Source of the DNA: Desulfuromonas sp. TF
GTDB lineage: Bacteria > Desulfobacterota > Desulfuromonadia > Desulfuromonadales > ATBO01
NCBI RefSeq assembly: GCF_000472285.1
Contig: NZ_KI421413.1
Coordinates: 100,087 to 164,086 of the forward strand
Reading direction: 5' to 3'
Length of the DNA stretch: 64,000 bases
Part shown: in pieces, positions 33,203 through 43,769 of the stretch
How the letters are laid out: the number at the start of each line of letters is the position of its first letter
How positions within the stretch are numbered: the first letter of the stretch is position 1
Translations under genes and position numbers: made by a program
The notes under the pieces: model-generated
Told to the model about the DNA's origin: nothing
Database searches by the model: none
Seen by the model: the letters and a program-made list of their open reading frames with translations, nothing else

Positions 33203-34480
33203 ATGAAGATACTGATCAAAGGCGGCCGAGTGTGCGATCCCGCCCAAGGCATCGATGAGACGATGGACCTGCTGATCGAGGAGGGGAGGGTTTCCCGGCT
33301 CGACCGCGATATCGAGGCGGCTGATGCCGAAGTCATCGACGCAGCCGGCAAGGTGGTGACCCCGGGTTTCCTCGACATCCATGTCCATCTGCGCGACCCC
33401 GGCTACGAATACAAGGAGGATATCGTCTCCGGAACCCGGGCCGCGGCCGCCGGCGGGTTCACCTCCGTGGCCTGCATGCCCAACACCAGCCCCTTCAACG
33501 ACAACAAGGCGGTCACTCTCTATATCCTTAACAAGGCCAGGGAAGAAGGTTCCGCCAACGTTTTCCCGGTGGCGAGCATCACCAAATGTCTCAAGGGCGA
33601 GACCCTCTCCGAGATGGGCGACCTCAAAGCCGCCGGCTGCATCGGCTTCTCCGATGACGGGCGCCCCGTGGCCAGCGGCGAGGTCATGCGCCGGGGGATG
33701 GAGTACGCCCGGGGATTCAAAATGCCGATCATCAGCCACTCGGAAGAGCTCTCCATCGTCGGAGACGGGGTGATGAACGACGGCTTCGTCGCCACCGAAC
33801 TCGGTCTCAAGGGGATACCCTGGGTGGCCGAGAGCGCGGCCGTAGCCCGAGACGTCATGCTGGCCGAATACACCGGAGCCCGCCTGCATGTCTGCCACAT
33901 CTCCACTCGGCAGTCCCTGGAGATCATCCGGAACGCCAGGAAGAGAGGTGCGCTTATCACCTGCGAAGTGACGCCTCACCACTTCACCCTGACCGAAGAA
34001 GCGGTGCGCGGCTATGACACCAATACCAAGATGAATCCCCCCTTGCGCGGCGCGGAAGATGTCGCGGCGATGAAGGAGGGGTTGGCGGACGGCACCATCG
34101 ATGCAATCGCCACCGACCACGCTCCCCATCATTATGATGAGAAAAATGTCGAGTACAACATCGCACACAACGGCATTGTCGGTCTGGAGACGGCTCTGCC
34201 CCTGACCTTGCGCCTGGTCGATGAAGGAGTTCTTTCCCTCAGCAATGCCGTCGCCCGGTTGACCTGCGGGCCCGCAAAGGCTCTCGGCATTCCCCGGGGA
34301 ACCTTGGAAGCCGGCTCGATCGCCGACGTGACGATCTTCGACCCGGAGCTGGAATGGACCGTAAATGCCGCGAAATTCGCTTCCAAAAGCCGGAATACCC
34401 CTTTCGATGGCTGGAAAATGAAGGGGGCGGCTACCCACACTATCCTTGGCGGCAGGGTGGTCTATAAAAGGCAGTCATAG
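33203..34480 (+). CDS. pyrC: Dihydroorotase
   Basis: 425 residues, class I type. Metal ligands lie in [16 protein letters not shown], in the SHSEE and CHIST histidines, and in [12 protein letters not shown]. It interconverts carbamoyl-aspartate and dihydroorotate. It begins 44 bp after pyrB. Its stop codon lies within the first 9-bp unit of the downstream repeat element. Confidence 0.96.
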   Translation: MKILIKGGRVCDPAQGIDETMDLLIEEGRVSRLDRDIEAADAEVIDAAGKVVTPGFLDIHVHLRDPGYEYKEDIVSGTRAAAAGGFTSVACMPNTSPFNDNKAVTLYILNKAREEGSANVFPVASITKCLKGETLSEMGDLKAAGCIGFSDDGRPVASGEVMRRGMEYARGFKMPIISHSEELSIVGDGVMNDGFVATELGLKGIPWVAESAAVARDVMLAEYTGARLHVCHISTRQSLEIIRNARKRGALITCEVTPHHFTLTEEAVRGYDTNTKMNPPLRGAEDVAAMKEGLADGTIDAIATDHAPHHYDEKNVEYNIAHNGIVGLETALPLTLRLVDEGVLSLSNAVARLTCGPAKALGIPRGTLEAGSIADVTIFDPELEWTVNAAKFASKSRNTPFDGWKMKGAATHTILGGRVVYKRQS

Positions 34481-34512
34481 GTCCTATAAGTCATATAGGT
34501 CCTATTGGACCC
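34477..34512. repeat. 9-bp tandem array ATAGGTCCT-type
   Basis: Four consecutive nonamers: ATAGGTCCT, ATAAGTCAT, ATAGGTCCT, ATTGGACCC. The last two contain the inverted pair GGTCC/GGACC. The array begins over the pyrC stop codon. The sequence is unrelated to the heptad elements elsewhere, but the architecture is similar. Confidence 0.8.
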
Positions 34513-34542
34513 ATAAAAAGCTTTAAAAGGAGTACCTATAAC

Positions 34543-35673
34543 ATGAAAGCAATTCTGGCCCTTGCCGACGGCAGGGTTTTTCACGGCAAGGCCTTCGGCG
34601 CTTCGGGAGAGGTCGCCGGCGAAGTCGTGTTCAACACCAGCATGTCCGGTTATCAGGAGATTCTCACCGATCCTTCCTACGCCGGCGAGATCGTCACCAT
34701 GACCTATCCCCTGATCGGTAATTACGGGATAAACCTCGAAGATGTGGAGTCCGTCCGACCTCATCTGGCAGGCTTTGTGGTCAAGGAGTGCAGCAATTTT
34801 CCCAGCAACTGGCGCTCCCGAATGAGTCTCGACGCCTACCTCAAGGAAAATAACATCGTCGGGATCCAGGGGATCGACACCCGAGCCCTGGTGCGGCATA
34901 TCCGCGACAAGGGTGCCCAGACAGGAATCATCTCCTCGGTCGACCTCGATGCCCAACGCCTGGTCGAAAAGGCGCTGAAGGCTCCCTCCATCGTCGGCCG
35001 CGACCTGGTGCGCGAAGTGACCTGCAAGGAATCCTACCACTGGAGCGAAGGCCCCTGGGAACTTGCCGACGGATATAAAAAGACGGGCCCGCCCGCCCGC
35101 TTCAAAGTGATTGCCTACGACTTCGGGATCAAACGCAATATCCTGCGCAACCTGGTCGAATCGGGCTGCGATGTCACCGTCGTTCCCGCCGACACTCCAG
35201 CCGAAGAGGTACTGGCCATGAACCCGGACGGCATTTTCCTCAGCAACGGCCCCGGAGATCCCGAGCCGATCGTCTATGCCCAGGAAAACATCCGGAAGAT
35301 CCTCGGCAAGAAACCTCTTTTCGGCATCTGTCTCGGCCATCAGCTCCTCTCCATCGCCCTCGGCGGCAAGACCTACAAGCTCAAGTTCGGCCATCGGGGC
35401 GGCAATCAGCCGGTTCGGCGGGGGGATGGACACGAGGTAGAGATCACCGCTCAGAATCACGGCTTTGCTGTCGATGCCGATTCAATCAACGGTCACGCGG
35501 TCCTGACCCACATCAATCTCAACGACAACACCGTCGAGGGCCTCTCTCACATGGAATTGCCGGCTTTTTCCGTTCAGTACCACCCCGAAGCCTCCCCGGG
35601 GCCTCATGATGCTCGATATCTGTTCGATCGCTTTATCGAGATGATGGAAAAAGAGAAAAGCCGTAACGCGTGA
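34543..35673 (+). CDS. carA: Carbamoyl-phosphate synthase small (glutaminase) subunit
   Basis: 376 residues. An N-terminal CarA domain ([20 protein letters not shown]) is followed by a class I glutamine amidotransferase domain with the catalytic Cys in [10 protein letters not shown] (about residue 264) and [10 protein letters not shown]. It supplies ammonia from glutamine to CarB. The last codons and stop lie in a heptad array. Confidence 0.97.
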   Translation: MKAILALADGRVFHGKAFGASGEVAGEVVFNTSMSGYQEILTDPSYAGEIVTMTYPLIGNYGINLEDVESVRPHLAGFVVKECSNFPSNWRSRMSLDAYLKENNIVGIQGIDTRALVRHIRDKGAQTGIISSVDLDAQRLVEKALKAPSIVGRDLVREVTCKESYHWSEGPWELADGYKKTGPPARFKVIAYDFGIKRNILRNLVESGCDVTVVPADTPAEEVLAMNPDGIFLSNGPGDPEPIVYAQENIRKILGKKPLFGICLGHQLLSIALGGKTYKLKFGHRGGNQPVRRGDGHEVEITAQNHGFAVDADSINGHAVLTHINLNDNTVEGLSHMELPAFSVQYHPEASPGPHDARYLFDRFIEMMEKEKSRNA

Positions 35674-35759
35674 CGCGTGACGCGCAACGAGGAAATCGAA
35701 AATCCTGATTACTTTTAATACTGTTCTTCCGCGTCTCGCATTCCGCGTCCCGCGTCACG
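35662..35759. repeat. Inverted pair of 7-bp tandem arrays (unit near CGTGACG)
   Basis: Left arm, 35662-35689: CGTAACG, CGTGACG, CGTGACG, CGCAACG. Right arm, 35732-35759: CGTCTCG, CATTCCG, CGTCCCG, CGTCACG, which are reverse-complement relatives of the left unit. An AT-rich spacer of 42 bp separates them. The left arm covers the carA stop codon and the right arm ends 11 bp before the carB start, so any mRNA hairpin would sit between two subunit genes. Confidence 0.88.
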
Positions 35760-35770
35760 AGGTCATAAAA

Positions 35771-38700
35771 ATGCCCAAACGTACAGACATACAGAAGATC
35801 CTCATCATCGGCGCCGGTCCGATCGTCATCGGCCAGGCCTGCGAATTCGATTATTCCGGCACCCAGGCTTGCAAAGCCCTCAAGGAAGAGGGGTACACGG
35901 TCATCCTCCTCAATTCCAATCCAGCCACCATCATGACCGATCCCGACTTCGCCGACCGGACGTATATCGAACCGGTGACCCCGGAGGTCCTGGCGCGGAT
36001 CATCGAAAAGGAGCGCCCTGACGCCCTCCTGCCGACCCTGGGCGGACAGACCGCCCTCAACACAGCCGTCGCGGTGGCCAAGAACGGCACCTTGGACAAG
36101 TTCGGGGTCGAACTGATCGGAGCCAAACTCCCCGCCATCGAGATGGCCGAGGATCGCACCCTTTTCAAGGAGGCGATGGAGCGGATCGGGATCGCCGTCC
36201 CCCGCAGCGGCCTGGCCCATAATTATGCGGAGGCGATGGAGATCATCGAGCACGTGGGCTTCCCAGCCATCATCCGCCCTTCCTTCACCCTCGGCGGCTC
36301 CGGTGGCGGCATCGCCTACAACCGCGAGGAATACGAGGCCATGACCGTGGCCGGCATCGACGCGTCACCCACCAACGAGATCCTGATCGAGGAATCGGTC
36401 ATCGGCTGGAAGGAATACGAGCTGGAGGTCATGCGGGATCTGGCCGACAACGTAGTTATCATCTGCTCCATCGAGAACTTCGATCCGATGGGCGTGCACA
36501 CCGGCGATTCGATCACCGTGGCCCCGGCCCAGACGCTCACCGACAAGGAATATCAGATCCTTCGGGACGCTTCGATCAAGATCATCCGCGAGATCGGGGT
36601 GGAAACAGGCGGCTCCAATATCCAGTTCGGGATCAACCCCGACGACGGTCGCCTGGTGGTCATCGAAATGAACCCCCGGGTGTCCCGTTCTTCGGCCCTG
36701 GCATCGAAGGCGACCGGCTTCCCCATCGCCAAGATCGCCGCCAAGCTCTCCGTCGGCTACACCCTGGATGAAATACCCAACGACATCACCCGGGAGACCT
36801 TCGCCTCCTTCGAACCGACCATCGACTACGTTGTCACCAAGATTCCCCGCTTCACCTTCGAGAAGTTTCCCCAGGCCGACGCCACCCTGACCACCCAGAT
36901 GAAATCGGTAGGGGAGGTGATGAGCATCGGCCGCACCTTCAAGGAAAGCTTCCAGAAGGCCCTGCGCTCGCTGGAGATCGATTCCCACGGTTTCGAAAGC
37001 CGCCTCTTCACCGCCCCCGAAGACTACCGGCGGGCTCTAAGCACCGAAGAGCTCGATACCCTGCGGGCCAAGCTGCGCACACCGAATTGCGAGCGCCTCT
37101 GGTACATCGCCGACGCCATCCGGGCCGGTTTCTCCCTCGACGAGATCTTCGCTCTGACCTTCATCGACCGCTGGTTCCTTCACAACTTGAGCCAGATCAT
37201 CGAAATGGAAGGCCGATTGGTCTCCGCCCGTAATCTTCTTGCCGAAGAGGACCCTGAGTTGCGCGATCTCCTGCTCGAAAGCAAACAGTACGGTTTCTCC
37301 GACAAGCGCCTGGCGGTCCTCTGGGAGATCACGGAAGGGGACGTGCGCCAGATGCGCCATCGTCTGAATATCCGTCCCGTCTACAAGCGGGTGGATACCT
37401 GCGGCGCCGAGTTCGAAGCCTTCACTCCCTACCTCTACTCTACCTACGAGAGCGAGTGCGAAGCCGAGCCGAGCGACCGGAAAAAGGTGATGATTCTCGG
37501 CGGCGGCCCCAATCGCATCGGCCAGGGGATCGAATTCGACTACTGCTGCGTCCATGGCGTCTTCGCCCTGGCCGAGGACGGCTTCGAGACGATCATGGTC
37601 AACTGCAACCCGGAAACGGTCTCCACTGACTACGACACCTCCGACCGACTCTATTTCGAGCCGTTGACCCTGGAAGACGTTCTGGAGATCGTCGAGATCG
37701 AAAAACCCTTCGGAGTCATCGTCCAGTTCGGCGGCCAGACCCCGTTGAAACTGGCCGTCTCCCTGGAGGATGCCGGTGTCCCCATTATCGGCACTTCGCC
37801 CGACGCCATCGACCGGGCCGAAGACCGGGAACGCTTTCAGGCCCTGCTGCATAAGCTCAACCTCCGCCAGCCGGAGAACGGCCTCGCCCGCTCCTTCGAG
37901 GAATCGGAAAAGATCGCCGACCGCATCGGCTATCCGGTCGTGGTGCGCCCTTCCTATGTCTTGGGGGGAAGGGCCATGGAAATCGTCTATGACGTGAACC
38001 AGTTGCGCAATTACATGAAATACGCCGTCCAGGCCTCACCCGAACACCCCATCCTTATCGACAAGTTTCTCGAAGAGGCGGTGGAGGTCGATGTAGACGC
38101 GTTGTGCGACGGCCGCGACGTGGTGATCGGCGGAATCATGCAGCACATCGAGGAAGCCGGGATCCATTCTGGAGACTCCGCCTGCGCTCTGCCCCCCTTC
38201 AGCCTGTCGCCGGCACTGCTGGACGAGATCCGTCGCCAGACCATTGCGCTGGCTCTGGAACTCCAGGTGGTAGGGCTGATGAACATCCAATACGCCATAA
38301 AGGACGACACCGTCTATCTGCTGGAGGTCAATCCCCGGGCCAGCCGCACTGTTCCCTTCGTCTCCAAGGCCACCGGCAGGCCCCTGGCCAAAATCGCCGC
38401 CCGGATTATGGCCGGCAAGACCCTGGCCGAGCTCGGCATTCTCGACGAAATCATTCCTAAACATATTTCAGTCAAGGAATCGGTTTTCCCCTTCGTCAAG
38501 TTCCCCGGAGTCGACACCCTGCTAGGTCCTGAGATGAAGTCGACGGGGGAGGTGATGGGGATTGATCATGACTTCGGCAAAGCCTTCGCCAAGGCCCAGC
38601 TCGGCGCCGGGGTCAAGCTTCCCCTGTCCGGCAAGGCATTCATCAGCATCAAGGATTCGGACAAGAAGCATATTATCGAGCCGGCCCGAAAACTGCTGGA

Positions 38701-39025
38701 GGCGGGTTTCGAGATTGTCGCCACCCGCGGCACCGCCAACTTTCTCAACGACAAGGGGGTCGCGGCAACCGCCGTCAACAAGGTAAAGGAAGGACGTCCC
38801 CACTGTGTCGACGCCATCAAGAGCCATGAGATCGACATCGTGTTCAACACCACATTCGGTGCCCAGTCGGTGGCCGACTCCTATTCGATCCGACGTTCGG
38901 CGCTGATGTACAACGTCGCCTACTTCACCACTGTGGCCGGAATGAAGGCTGCGGTGGACGGAATTCTGGCCATGCGGAGAGAAAACCTTGACGTGACTCC
39001 CCTCCAAGAGTATTATCCCAACTGA
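35771..39025 (+). CDS. carB: Carbamoyl-phosphate synthase large subunit
   Basis: 1084 residues, full length, with two homologous ATP-grasp halves. The first starts [20 protein letters not shown] and the second [20 protein letters not shown]. An oligomerisation domain lies between them, and a C-terminal MGS-like allosteric domain follows (about 940-1084, [14 protein letters not shown]). It makes carbamoyl phosphate for pyrimidines and arginine. Last gene of the operon, followed by an intrinsic terminator. Confidence 0.98.
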   Translation: MPKRTDIQKILIIGAGPIVIGQACEFDYSGTQACKALKEEGYTVILLNSNPATIMTDPDFADRTYIEPVTPEVLARIIEKERPDALLPTLGGQTALNTAVAVAKNGTLDKFGVELIGAKLPAIEMAEDRTLFKEAMERIGIAVPRSGLAHNYAEAMEIIEHVGFPAIIRPSFTLGGSGGGIAYNREEYEAMTVAGIDASPTNEILIEESVIGWKEYELEVMRDLADNVVIICSIENFDPMGVHTGDSITVAPAQTLTDKEYQILRDASIKIIREIGVETGGSNIQFGINPDDGRLVVIEMNPRVSRSSALASKATGFPIAKIAAKLSVGYTLDEIPNDITRETFASFEPTIDYVVTKIPRFTFEKFPQADATLTTQMKSVGEVMSIGRTFKESFQKALRSLEIDSHGFESRLFTAPEDYRRALSTEELDTLRAKLRTPNCERLWYIADAIRAGFSLDEIFALTFIDRWFLHNLSQIIEMEGRLVSARNLLAEEDPELRDLLLESKQYGFSDKRLAVLWEITEGDVRQMRHRLNIRPVYKRVDTCGAEFEAFTPYLYSTYESECEAEPSDRKKVMILGGGPNRIGQGIEFDYCCVHGVFALAEDGFETIMVNCNPETVSTDYDTSDRLYFEPLTLEDVLEIVEIEKPFGVIVQFGGQTPLKLAVSLEDAGVPIIGTSPDAIDRAEDRERFQALLHKLNLRQPENGLARSFEESEKIADRIGYPVVVRPSYVLGGRAMEIVYDVNQLRNYMKYAVQASPEHPILIDKFLEEAVEVDVDALCDGRDVVIGGIMQHIEEAGIHSGDSACALPPFSLSPALLDEIRRQTIALALELQVVGLMNIQYAIKDDTVYLLEVNPRASRTVPFVSKATGRPLAKIAARIMAGKTLAELGILDEIIPKHISVKESVFPFVKFPGVDTLLGPEMKSTGEVMGIDHDFGKAFAKAQLGAGVKLPLSGKAFISIKDSDKKHIIEPARKLLEAGFEIVATRGTANFLNDKGVAATAVNKVKEGRPHCVDAIKSHEIDIVFNTTFGAQSVADSYSIRRSALMYNVAYFTTVAGMKAAVDGILAMRRENLDVTPLQEYYPN

Positions 39026-39029
39026 GTTA

Positions 39030-39073
39030 CGGTCCTGCCACGATGTATTTCTTGGCAGGACCGGTGTTTTTTT
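39030..39073 (+). terminator. Intrinsic terminator after carB
   Basis: A perfect 11-bp stem, CGGTCCTGCCA (39030-39040) with TGGCAGGACCG (39053-39063), 12-nt loop, then GTG and seven T. Confidence 0.9.
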
Positions 39074-39081
39074 GACCCAGA

Positions 39082-39101
39082 CGGGCGGGGAAACCCGCCC
39101 G
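39082..39101 (+). promoter_or_regulatory. GNRA-capped hairpin in the greA leader
   Basis: CGGGCGGG-GAAA-CCCGCCCG: an 8-bp GC stem with a GAAA tetraloop, ending 19 nt before the greA start and with no T-run. It could be an mRNA-stabilising 5' structure or a partial dispersed repeat. Confidence 0.6.
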
Positions 39102-39120
39102 ATGAATTTAAGGATGATTC

Positions 39121-39597
39121 ATGTCCCAATCGATCCCCATGACCCGCGAAGGCTATCAGCGCCTTCAGGAAGAATTGAAGAAACTGACCCGCGTCGAACG
39201 TCCCAAGGTGGTTCAGGATATCGCTGAGGCCAGAAGCCACGGAGACTTGTCTGAAAACGCGGAGTATGATGCGGCAAAAAATCGCCAGGGGTTTATCGAA
39301 GGGCGGATCAAGGAGCTCAATGACAAGATCGCTCGGGCTCAGGTGATCAACCCGGCGGAACTCGATATCGACAAGGTTGTCTTCGGGGCAACGGTGACCC
39401 TGTTTGATTCCGATTCGGGCAATGAGGTGACTTATCAGATCGTCGGTGAGGACGAGGCCGATATCAAGATAGGTAAGATTTCCGTGACTTCGCCGGTAGG
39501 CAAAGCCCTTATCGGCCACCGCCTCGATGACGAAGTGCGGATCAAGGTCCCGTCCGGGATTAAGATTTACGAGATCATCGATATCAAATATGAGTAA
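39121..39597 (+). CDS. greA: Transcription elongation factor GreA
   Basis: 158 residues. The N-terminal coiled coil starts MTREGYQRLQEELKKL and carries the acidic tip ARSHGDLSENAEYDAAK. The C-terminal FKBP-like domain includes SPVGKALIGH. It stimulates RNA polymerase to cleave backtracked transcripts. AAGGATG precedes the start. Confidence 0.97.
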   Translation: MSQSIPMTREGYQRLQEELKKLTRVERPKVVQDIAEARSHGDLSENAEYDAAKNRQGFIEGRIKELNDKIARAQVINPAELDIDKVVFGATVTLFDSDSGNEVTYQIVGEDEADIKIGKISVTSPVGKALIGHRLDDEVRIKVPSGIKIYEIIDIKYE

Positions 39598-39607
39598 GGC
39601 GGTCCTT

Positions 39608-39671
39608 AGTTTTAAGTTTAGGTTTCAAGCACAAGTCTTTAACTTAAAACGATAAACCTGAAACGATAACT
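39608..39671. repeat. Inverted pair of 7-bp tandem arrays (unit near GATAAAC/GTTTA)
   Basis: Left arm, 39608-39628: AGTTTTA, AGTTTAG, GTTTCAA. Right arm, 39644-39671: TTAAAAC, GATAAAC, CTGAAAC, GATAACT, which are reverse-complement relatives of the left units. AT-rich, unlike the GC-rich arrays at 20674 and 35662, but with the same two-armed plan; it starts 11 bp after the greA stop. Confidence 0.75.
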
Positions 39672-39684
39672 TTTGAGGAAATCC

Positions 39685-39888
39685 ATGTCAGATAAAATCC
39701 ATAAAAAAATGACCTTCCATCAGGTGTTGCAAATGAGTCCGGAGGTGGCCAAGGTCCTCGGCAAGTTCAACCTCGGCTGCGTCGGCTGCATGGGGGCAAT
39801 GAACGAGACCCTGGAGCAGGGCGCCATCGCCCACGGTCTCGACGTCAACGACATCCTCCGCGATCTAAATGCCATTTTTCCGCAGTAA
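39685..39888 (+). CDS. DUF1858 small CxxC protein
   Basis: 67 residues. KMTFHQVLQMSPEVAKVLGK and FNLGCVGCMGAMNETLEQGA match the DUF1858 pattern with a CxxC pair. ATG 39685 follows GAGGA. Related to the protein at 20752-20943. The role is not established; a metal or redox site is plausible. RecG starts 8 bp later, so the two are co-transcribed. Confidence 0.78.
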   Translation: MSDKIHKKMTFHQVLQMSPEVAKVLGKFNLGCVGCMGAMNETLEQGAIAHGLDVNDILRDLNAIFPQ

Positions 39889-39895
39889 GAGGTGA

Positions 39896-42076
39896 ATGAT
39901 GAGGGGTGAGGAGAGCAGGCTGAAAAGCGCACCTCCCGCTCCATGCCTCACGCCTCGCAATCCTCTTGCCACTCCCCTGGAGAAGATCCGCGGGATCGGT
40001 CCGCGTCTGGTCGGAATTTTCTCGAAAATGGGGCTTTCCACCGTCGAGGACGCACTTTATACTCTGCCCTTCCGCTATGAGGACCGCCGAAGTTTCCGCC
40101 GCATCGGCGAACTGCGTGACGGTCACATCGAGGTCTTTGCCGGCGAGATCGTTGCCGCAGGAGAGTCCTGCACTCCCCGTAAACGCCGCAGACTCTACGA
40201 GGTCATCGTCACCGATGGAACCGGCAAAGTTTCCCTCAAGTGGTTCCGCTACCGGCGCGACTGGATGGAGCGTTTCTCCGTCGGCAAACGGGCTGTCTTT
40301 ATCGGCGAGGTCAAACGATTCGGCAACCTGCGCGAAGTCCATCATCCCGATGCGGAATTCTATGAGGGAGAGCGAAGCCTTGCCGATCTGACCGGTTCAG
40401 ATCCTTTGAACTACGGTCGCATCCTTCCCGTCTATCCTCTAAGCGAAGGCCTGCAGCAGAAAACAGCGCGCAGGATCTGGAAAGAGATCGTCGACCGCTT
40501 CGCCCCGCTGGCCGCTTCTCCGCTCCCCAAGACATTTATCGAAAAACGTGCTCTCATCCCCTTGAGCATTGCCCTACGGGAGGTTCACTGGCCATCCGGC
40601 GACATCTCCCCGACCGACCTCGAAAAGGGCCGCGACCCCGCACGCCGTACCCTGGTCTATGACGAGTTCTTTTTTCTCGAACTAGGCCTGGCTCTCAAGC
40701 GGCGAGGCGTCGTTCTCGAAGAGGGGATCCCCTTCCAGGTTACCCATCGCTACACCAAGCCTCTGGCGGCGATGCTCCCCTACAGAATCACCGATGCACA
40801 GCGGCGGGTGCTCGGGGAAATCAAGGCCGATCTGATGGCTCCTCATCCGATGAACCGCCTGGTGCAGGGCGATGTCGGCAGCGGCAAGACCATCGTGGCT
40901 CTGATGGCGGCATTGGTTGCCATTGAAAACGAAACCCAGGTGGCGGTGGTGGCTCCCACCGAAATACTTGCCGAACAGCATTACTTACAGTTCCGTCACT
41001 GGATGGAACTTCTCGGGCTCAGAGTGGTCCTTCTTTCCGGCTCGATGAAGGGAAAGGAGAAGAAAGGAGTTCTGGAGCAGGTCCGGAACGGTGAGGTCCA
41101 CATGCTCGTCGGCACGCATGCCGTCCTTCAGGAAGGGGTGGATTTCCATCGCCTCGGTCTGGGTATCGTCGATGAGCAGCACCGCTTCGGTGTACGCCAG
41201 CGGGGTATTCTGCGCCGCAAGGGAGAGAATCCCCACATCCTGGTGATGACCGCCACCCCGATTCCCCGGACTCTCTCGCTCACTCTCTACGGGGATCTGG
41301 CCCTGTCGGTGATCGATGAGATGCCGCCGGGACGCACACCGGTGCGAACCCGGGTGGTGACGGACAACCAGCGGGCCCGGGTCTATTCCTTCATTCGATC
41401 GGAACTTGCCGCCGGTCGCCAGGCCTATGTCGTCTATCCGCTGGTGGAGGAGTCGGAAAAGAGCGACCTGCTGGCTGCCAGTGAAGGAGCCGAGCTGCTG
41501 CGGAGAGAGGTCTTTGCCGATTACCGGGTTGGTCTTCTGCACGGGCGAATGAAGCCCGAGGAGAAGGAGGAAACAATGGAGTCCTTCAAGAGCCGGGAAC
41601 TTGATGTGTTGGTGGCGACCACGGTGATCGAGGTGGGTATCGATGTTCCCAATGCCACGGTAATGATGATCGAGCATGCGGAGCGCTTCGGTCTCGCCCA
41701 GCTGCATCAGCTGCGGGGGAGGGTGGGCCGGGGGACCGAAAAGAGCACCTGCATTCTTTTGCGTTCATTTCGCTGCAGTGAAGACGGGATGAAACGGCTG
41801 CGGGTCATGAGTGAAACCACCGACGGGTTCCGCATCGCTGAGGCCGACCTGGAGATCCGCGGTCCCGGCGAGTTCCTGGGAACCCGCCAGGCGGGAATGC
41901 CCGATTTTCGCGTCGCCAACCTGCTGCGCGACGCCCGGGTGCTGGAAGAGGCGAGAGAAGACGCTTTCGAACTTGCCAATGACCCAGCTTTCACGGAAGA
42001 TCCGAAATATTCCGAGATGCGAGAGACCCTCTTCGATCGTTGGGGGAACCGGCTGGAGCTTGCCAGCGTGGGGTAG
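39896..42076 (+). CDS. recG: ATP-dependent DNA helicase RecG
   Basis: 726 residues; a second ATG follows at 39899. An OB-fold wedge domain occupies the N-terminal 200 or so residues (TLPFRYEDRR, GEIVAAGES). Walker A is QGDVGSGKTIVAL, motif II DEQHRFGV, and motif VI QLRGRVGRG; the RecG TRG-type tail contains PGEFLGTRQAGMPDFRVANL. It drives fork regression and branch migration in recombination and replication restart. AAGAGGTG precedes the start. Confidence 0.96.
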   Translation: MMRGEESRLKSAPPAPCLTPRNPLATPLEKIRGIGPRLVGIFSKMGLSTVEDALYTLPFRYEDRRSFRRIGELRDGHIEVFAGEIVAAGESCTPRKRRRLYEVIVTDGTGKVSLKWFRYRRDWMERFSVGKRAVFIGEVKRFGNLREVHHPDAEFYEGERSLADLTGSDPLNYGRILPVYPLSEGLQQKTARRIWKEIVDRFAPLAASPLPKTFIEKRALIPLSIALREVHWPSGDISPTDLEKGRDPARRTLVYDEFFFLELGLALKRRGVVLEEGIPFQVTHRYTKPLAAMLPYRITDAQRRVLGEIKADLMAPHPMNRLVQGDVGSGKTIVALMAALVAIENETQVAVVAPTEILAEQHYLQFRHWMELLGLRVVLLSGSMKGKEKKGVLEQVRNGEVHMLVGTHAVLQEGVDFHRLGLGIVDEQHRFGVRQRGILRRKGENPHILVMTATPIPRTLSLTLYGDLALSVIDEMPPGRTPVRTRVVTDNQRARVYSFIRSELAAGRQAYVVYPLVEESEKSDLLAASEGAELLRREVFADYRVGLLHGRMKPEEKEETMESFKSRELDVLVATTVIEVGIDVPNATVMMIEHAERFGLAQLHQLRGRVGRGTEKSTCILLRSFRCSEDGMKRLRVMSETTDGFRIAEADLEIRGPGEFLGTRQAGMPDFRVANLLRDARVLEEAREDAFELANDPAFTEDPKYSEMRETLFDRWGNRLELASVG

Positions 42077-42122
42077 CTCGTCCTTCATCAATATCTGAGG
42101 TTTAGTTTTGAATACTGGAAAG

Positions 42123-43109
42123 ATGACAGAGAAGCTGCACCCCTTCGAATCCCTGACGCCCAGTTTCATCATGGATGCCATCGAGAGCCAGGGGTATGTC
42201 TGCGATTGCCGGACACTGACCCTGAACAGCTACGAAAACCGGGTCTATCAGGTCGGCATCGAGGATGGCGAGCCGCTCATCGCCAAATTCTACCGTCCGG
42301 GCCGCTGGAGCGACGAACAGATCATGGAGGAACATCGGTTCTGTTTTGAGCTCACTGAGAATGAGCTGCCCGTGGTCGCTCCCCTGATGAACGACCATGG
42401 AGAAAGTCTCTTCCGATACGGAGATTTTCGCTTTGCCCTCTATCCCCGAAAGGGAGGGCATGCCCCGGAGCTGGACGATCTGGGCAATCTGCTGATCATG
42501 GGGCGTCTGCTCGGCCGTTTGCACGCCGTCGGGGCCGTCCGTCCTTTTATTGATCGCCCCCGCCTCGATTGCCGGAGTTTCGGCCGTGACAGCGCGGCGC
42601 TGATCAGCGAAGGTTTCGTGCCGGCGGACTACAAGGCCAACTACGACGCCCTGACCGCCGATCTTCTGGACGGCATCGACGGGATCATGGGTTCGGATCA
42701 GGGGATCCGCTACATCCGGGTCCACGGCGACTGCCACAGCGGCAATATTCTCTGGAGGGAAGATGCTCCTCACATTGTCGATCTTGACGATGCCCGCATG
42801 GCTCCTGCCGTACAGGATATCTGGATGATGCTTTCAGGCGACCGCATCAGACAGGCGGCTCAACTGGGCGAAATCGTTGATGGCTACAGCGAATTTCATG
42901 ATTTCCATCCCCGGGAGTTGCGCCTGATCGAAGCTCTGCGATCCCTGCGCATGCTTCATTTTTCGGCCTGGCTGGCCCGGCGCTGGAACGACCCCACCTT
43001 TCCGCGGCATTTTCCCTGGTTCAATACACCGCGCTACTGGGGCGAACATATTCTGGAATTGCGGGAACAAATTGCCGCAATAAACGAACCCCCGCTGCAG
43101 ATAGTTTAG
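42123..43109 (+). CDS. srkA: SrkA/YihE-family stress-response kinase-like protein
   Basis: 328 residues from ATG 42123; TTG 42108 with GAGG upstream is an alternative adding 5 residues. The fold is aminoglycoside-phosphotransferase-like: YENRVYQVGI with IAKFYRPGRW at the nucleotide-binding lobe, catalytic loop RVHGDCHSGNILW and metal-binding HIVDLDDARM. SrkA in E. coli is a Ser/Thr protein kinase active in envelope and oxidative stress. Confidence 0.9.
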   Translation: MTEKLHPFESLTPSFIMDAIESQGYVCDCRTLTLNSYENRVYQVGIEDGEPLIAKFYRPGRWSDEQIMEEHRFCFELTENELPVVAPLMNDHGESLFRYGDFRFALYPRKGGHAPELDDLGNLLIMGRLLGRLHAVGAVRPFIDRPRLDCRSFGRDSAALISEGFVPADYKANYDALTADLLDGIDGIMGSDQGIRYIRVHGDCHSGNILWREDAPHIVDLDDARMAPAVQDIWMMLSGDRIRQAAQLGEIVDGYSEFHDFHPRELRLIEALRSLRMLHFSAWLARRWNDPTFPRHFPWFNTPRYWGEHILELREQIAAINEPPLQIV

Positions 43110-43150
43110 CCGTTGATATCTTCCGAGTGGCGCCTGAGGAGGAGTCGCGA

Positions 43151-43543
43151 TTATTCCCAGAATTTCCACCATTTTCTGCTATGCTCTTCCCGCATCTTTT
43201 GTCCCTGCTCGGAACCTTTGTCTTTTTCCGTACGCTCCTGTTTCATCTTTTTTTCCTGCTGCTTTTCCAGACCCTGTGGCGGAGTCTCCTCTTTCTTCGT
43301 CTCATCGCGATGCCTTGCTTTGTCCATCCGTTCGAGAGCCTTTTCGTCCCGCTCCTTCATCTCCTCTCTTGACTCACTTTGCGCCACTCGACTGCGAACG
43401 GCTTCTGCTGCTGAGGTACGGTCGGGCGATCCGATCGCATCCCCCTTTTTCTCGTTCTGTTTCGCCGTACTGCTGAAGGCCAGAACGAGAACGAAGATTG
43501 CCGAGAGTGAAAATTGAAAGGCTGCTCTTGTGATTCGCGTCAT
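43151..43543 (-). CDS. Small exported, highly charged protein
   Basis: 130 residues. A signal peptide (FQFSLSAIFVLVLAFSSTA) is followed by a low-complexity region rich in Lys, Glu and Arg (EEMKERDEKALERMDKARHR), probably helical, ending in SRKWWKFWE. No family is recognised. AGGAGT precedes the start at 43543. A promoter-like TTGACA-N16-TAGGAT lies about 90 bp upstream on the minus strand. Confidence 0.65.
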   Translation of the reverse strand: MTRITRAAFQFSLSAIFVLVLAFSSTAKQNEKKGDAIGSPDRTSAAEAVRSRVAQSESREEMKERDEKALERMDKARHRDETKKEETPPQGLEKQQEKKMKQERTEKDKGSEQGQKMREEHSRKWWKFWE

Positions 43544-43632
43544 GAGGATCTACTCCTTTCGCGAGTTAATTTGAATCCGCTATTTCCAGCTCATTCAATT
43601 CGTCCACGGAAAATACTTGGGTTGCATAGTAA

Positions 43633-43660
43633 ATCCTATCCCATTCCCTGTGACTGTCAA
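43633..43660 (-). promoter_or_regulatory. Promoter candidate for the charged exported protein
   Basis: Minus-strand TTGACA (43655-43660), 16-bp spacer, TAGGAT (43633-43638). The leader to the start codon at 43543 would be about 85 nt. Confidence 0.5.
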
Positions 43661-43769
43661 TCGGTTCAAGTTGGGTGTTTTGAACATGCAGCGGCAAACT
43701 TTGAGATAAAAAGAAAAAATTTCAGCTTTTTAATTGGAGGACTACTTAGCTTTTAACATTGGAGGTGAG

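Noticed and set aside
33155-34438. A 427-codon minus-strand open frame opposite pyrC
   Set aside because: Shadow of the dihydroorotase gene; repetitive Gly/His/Asp composition typical of antisense frames.
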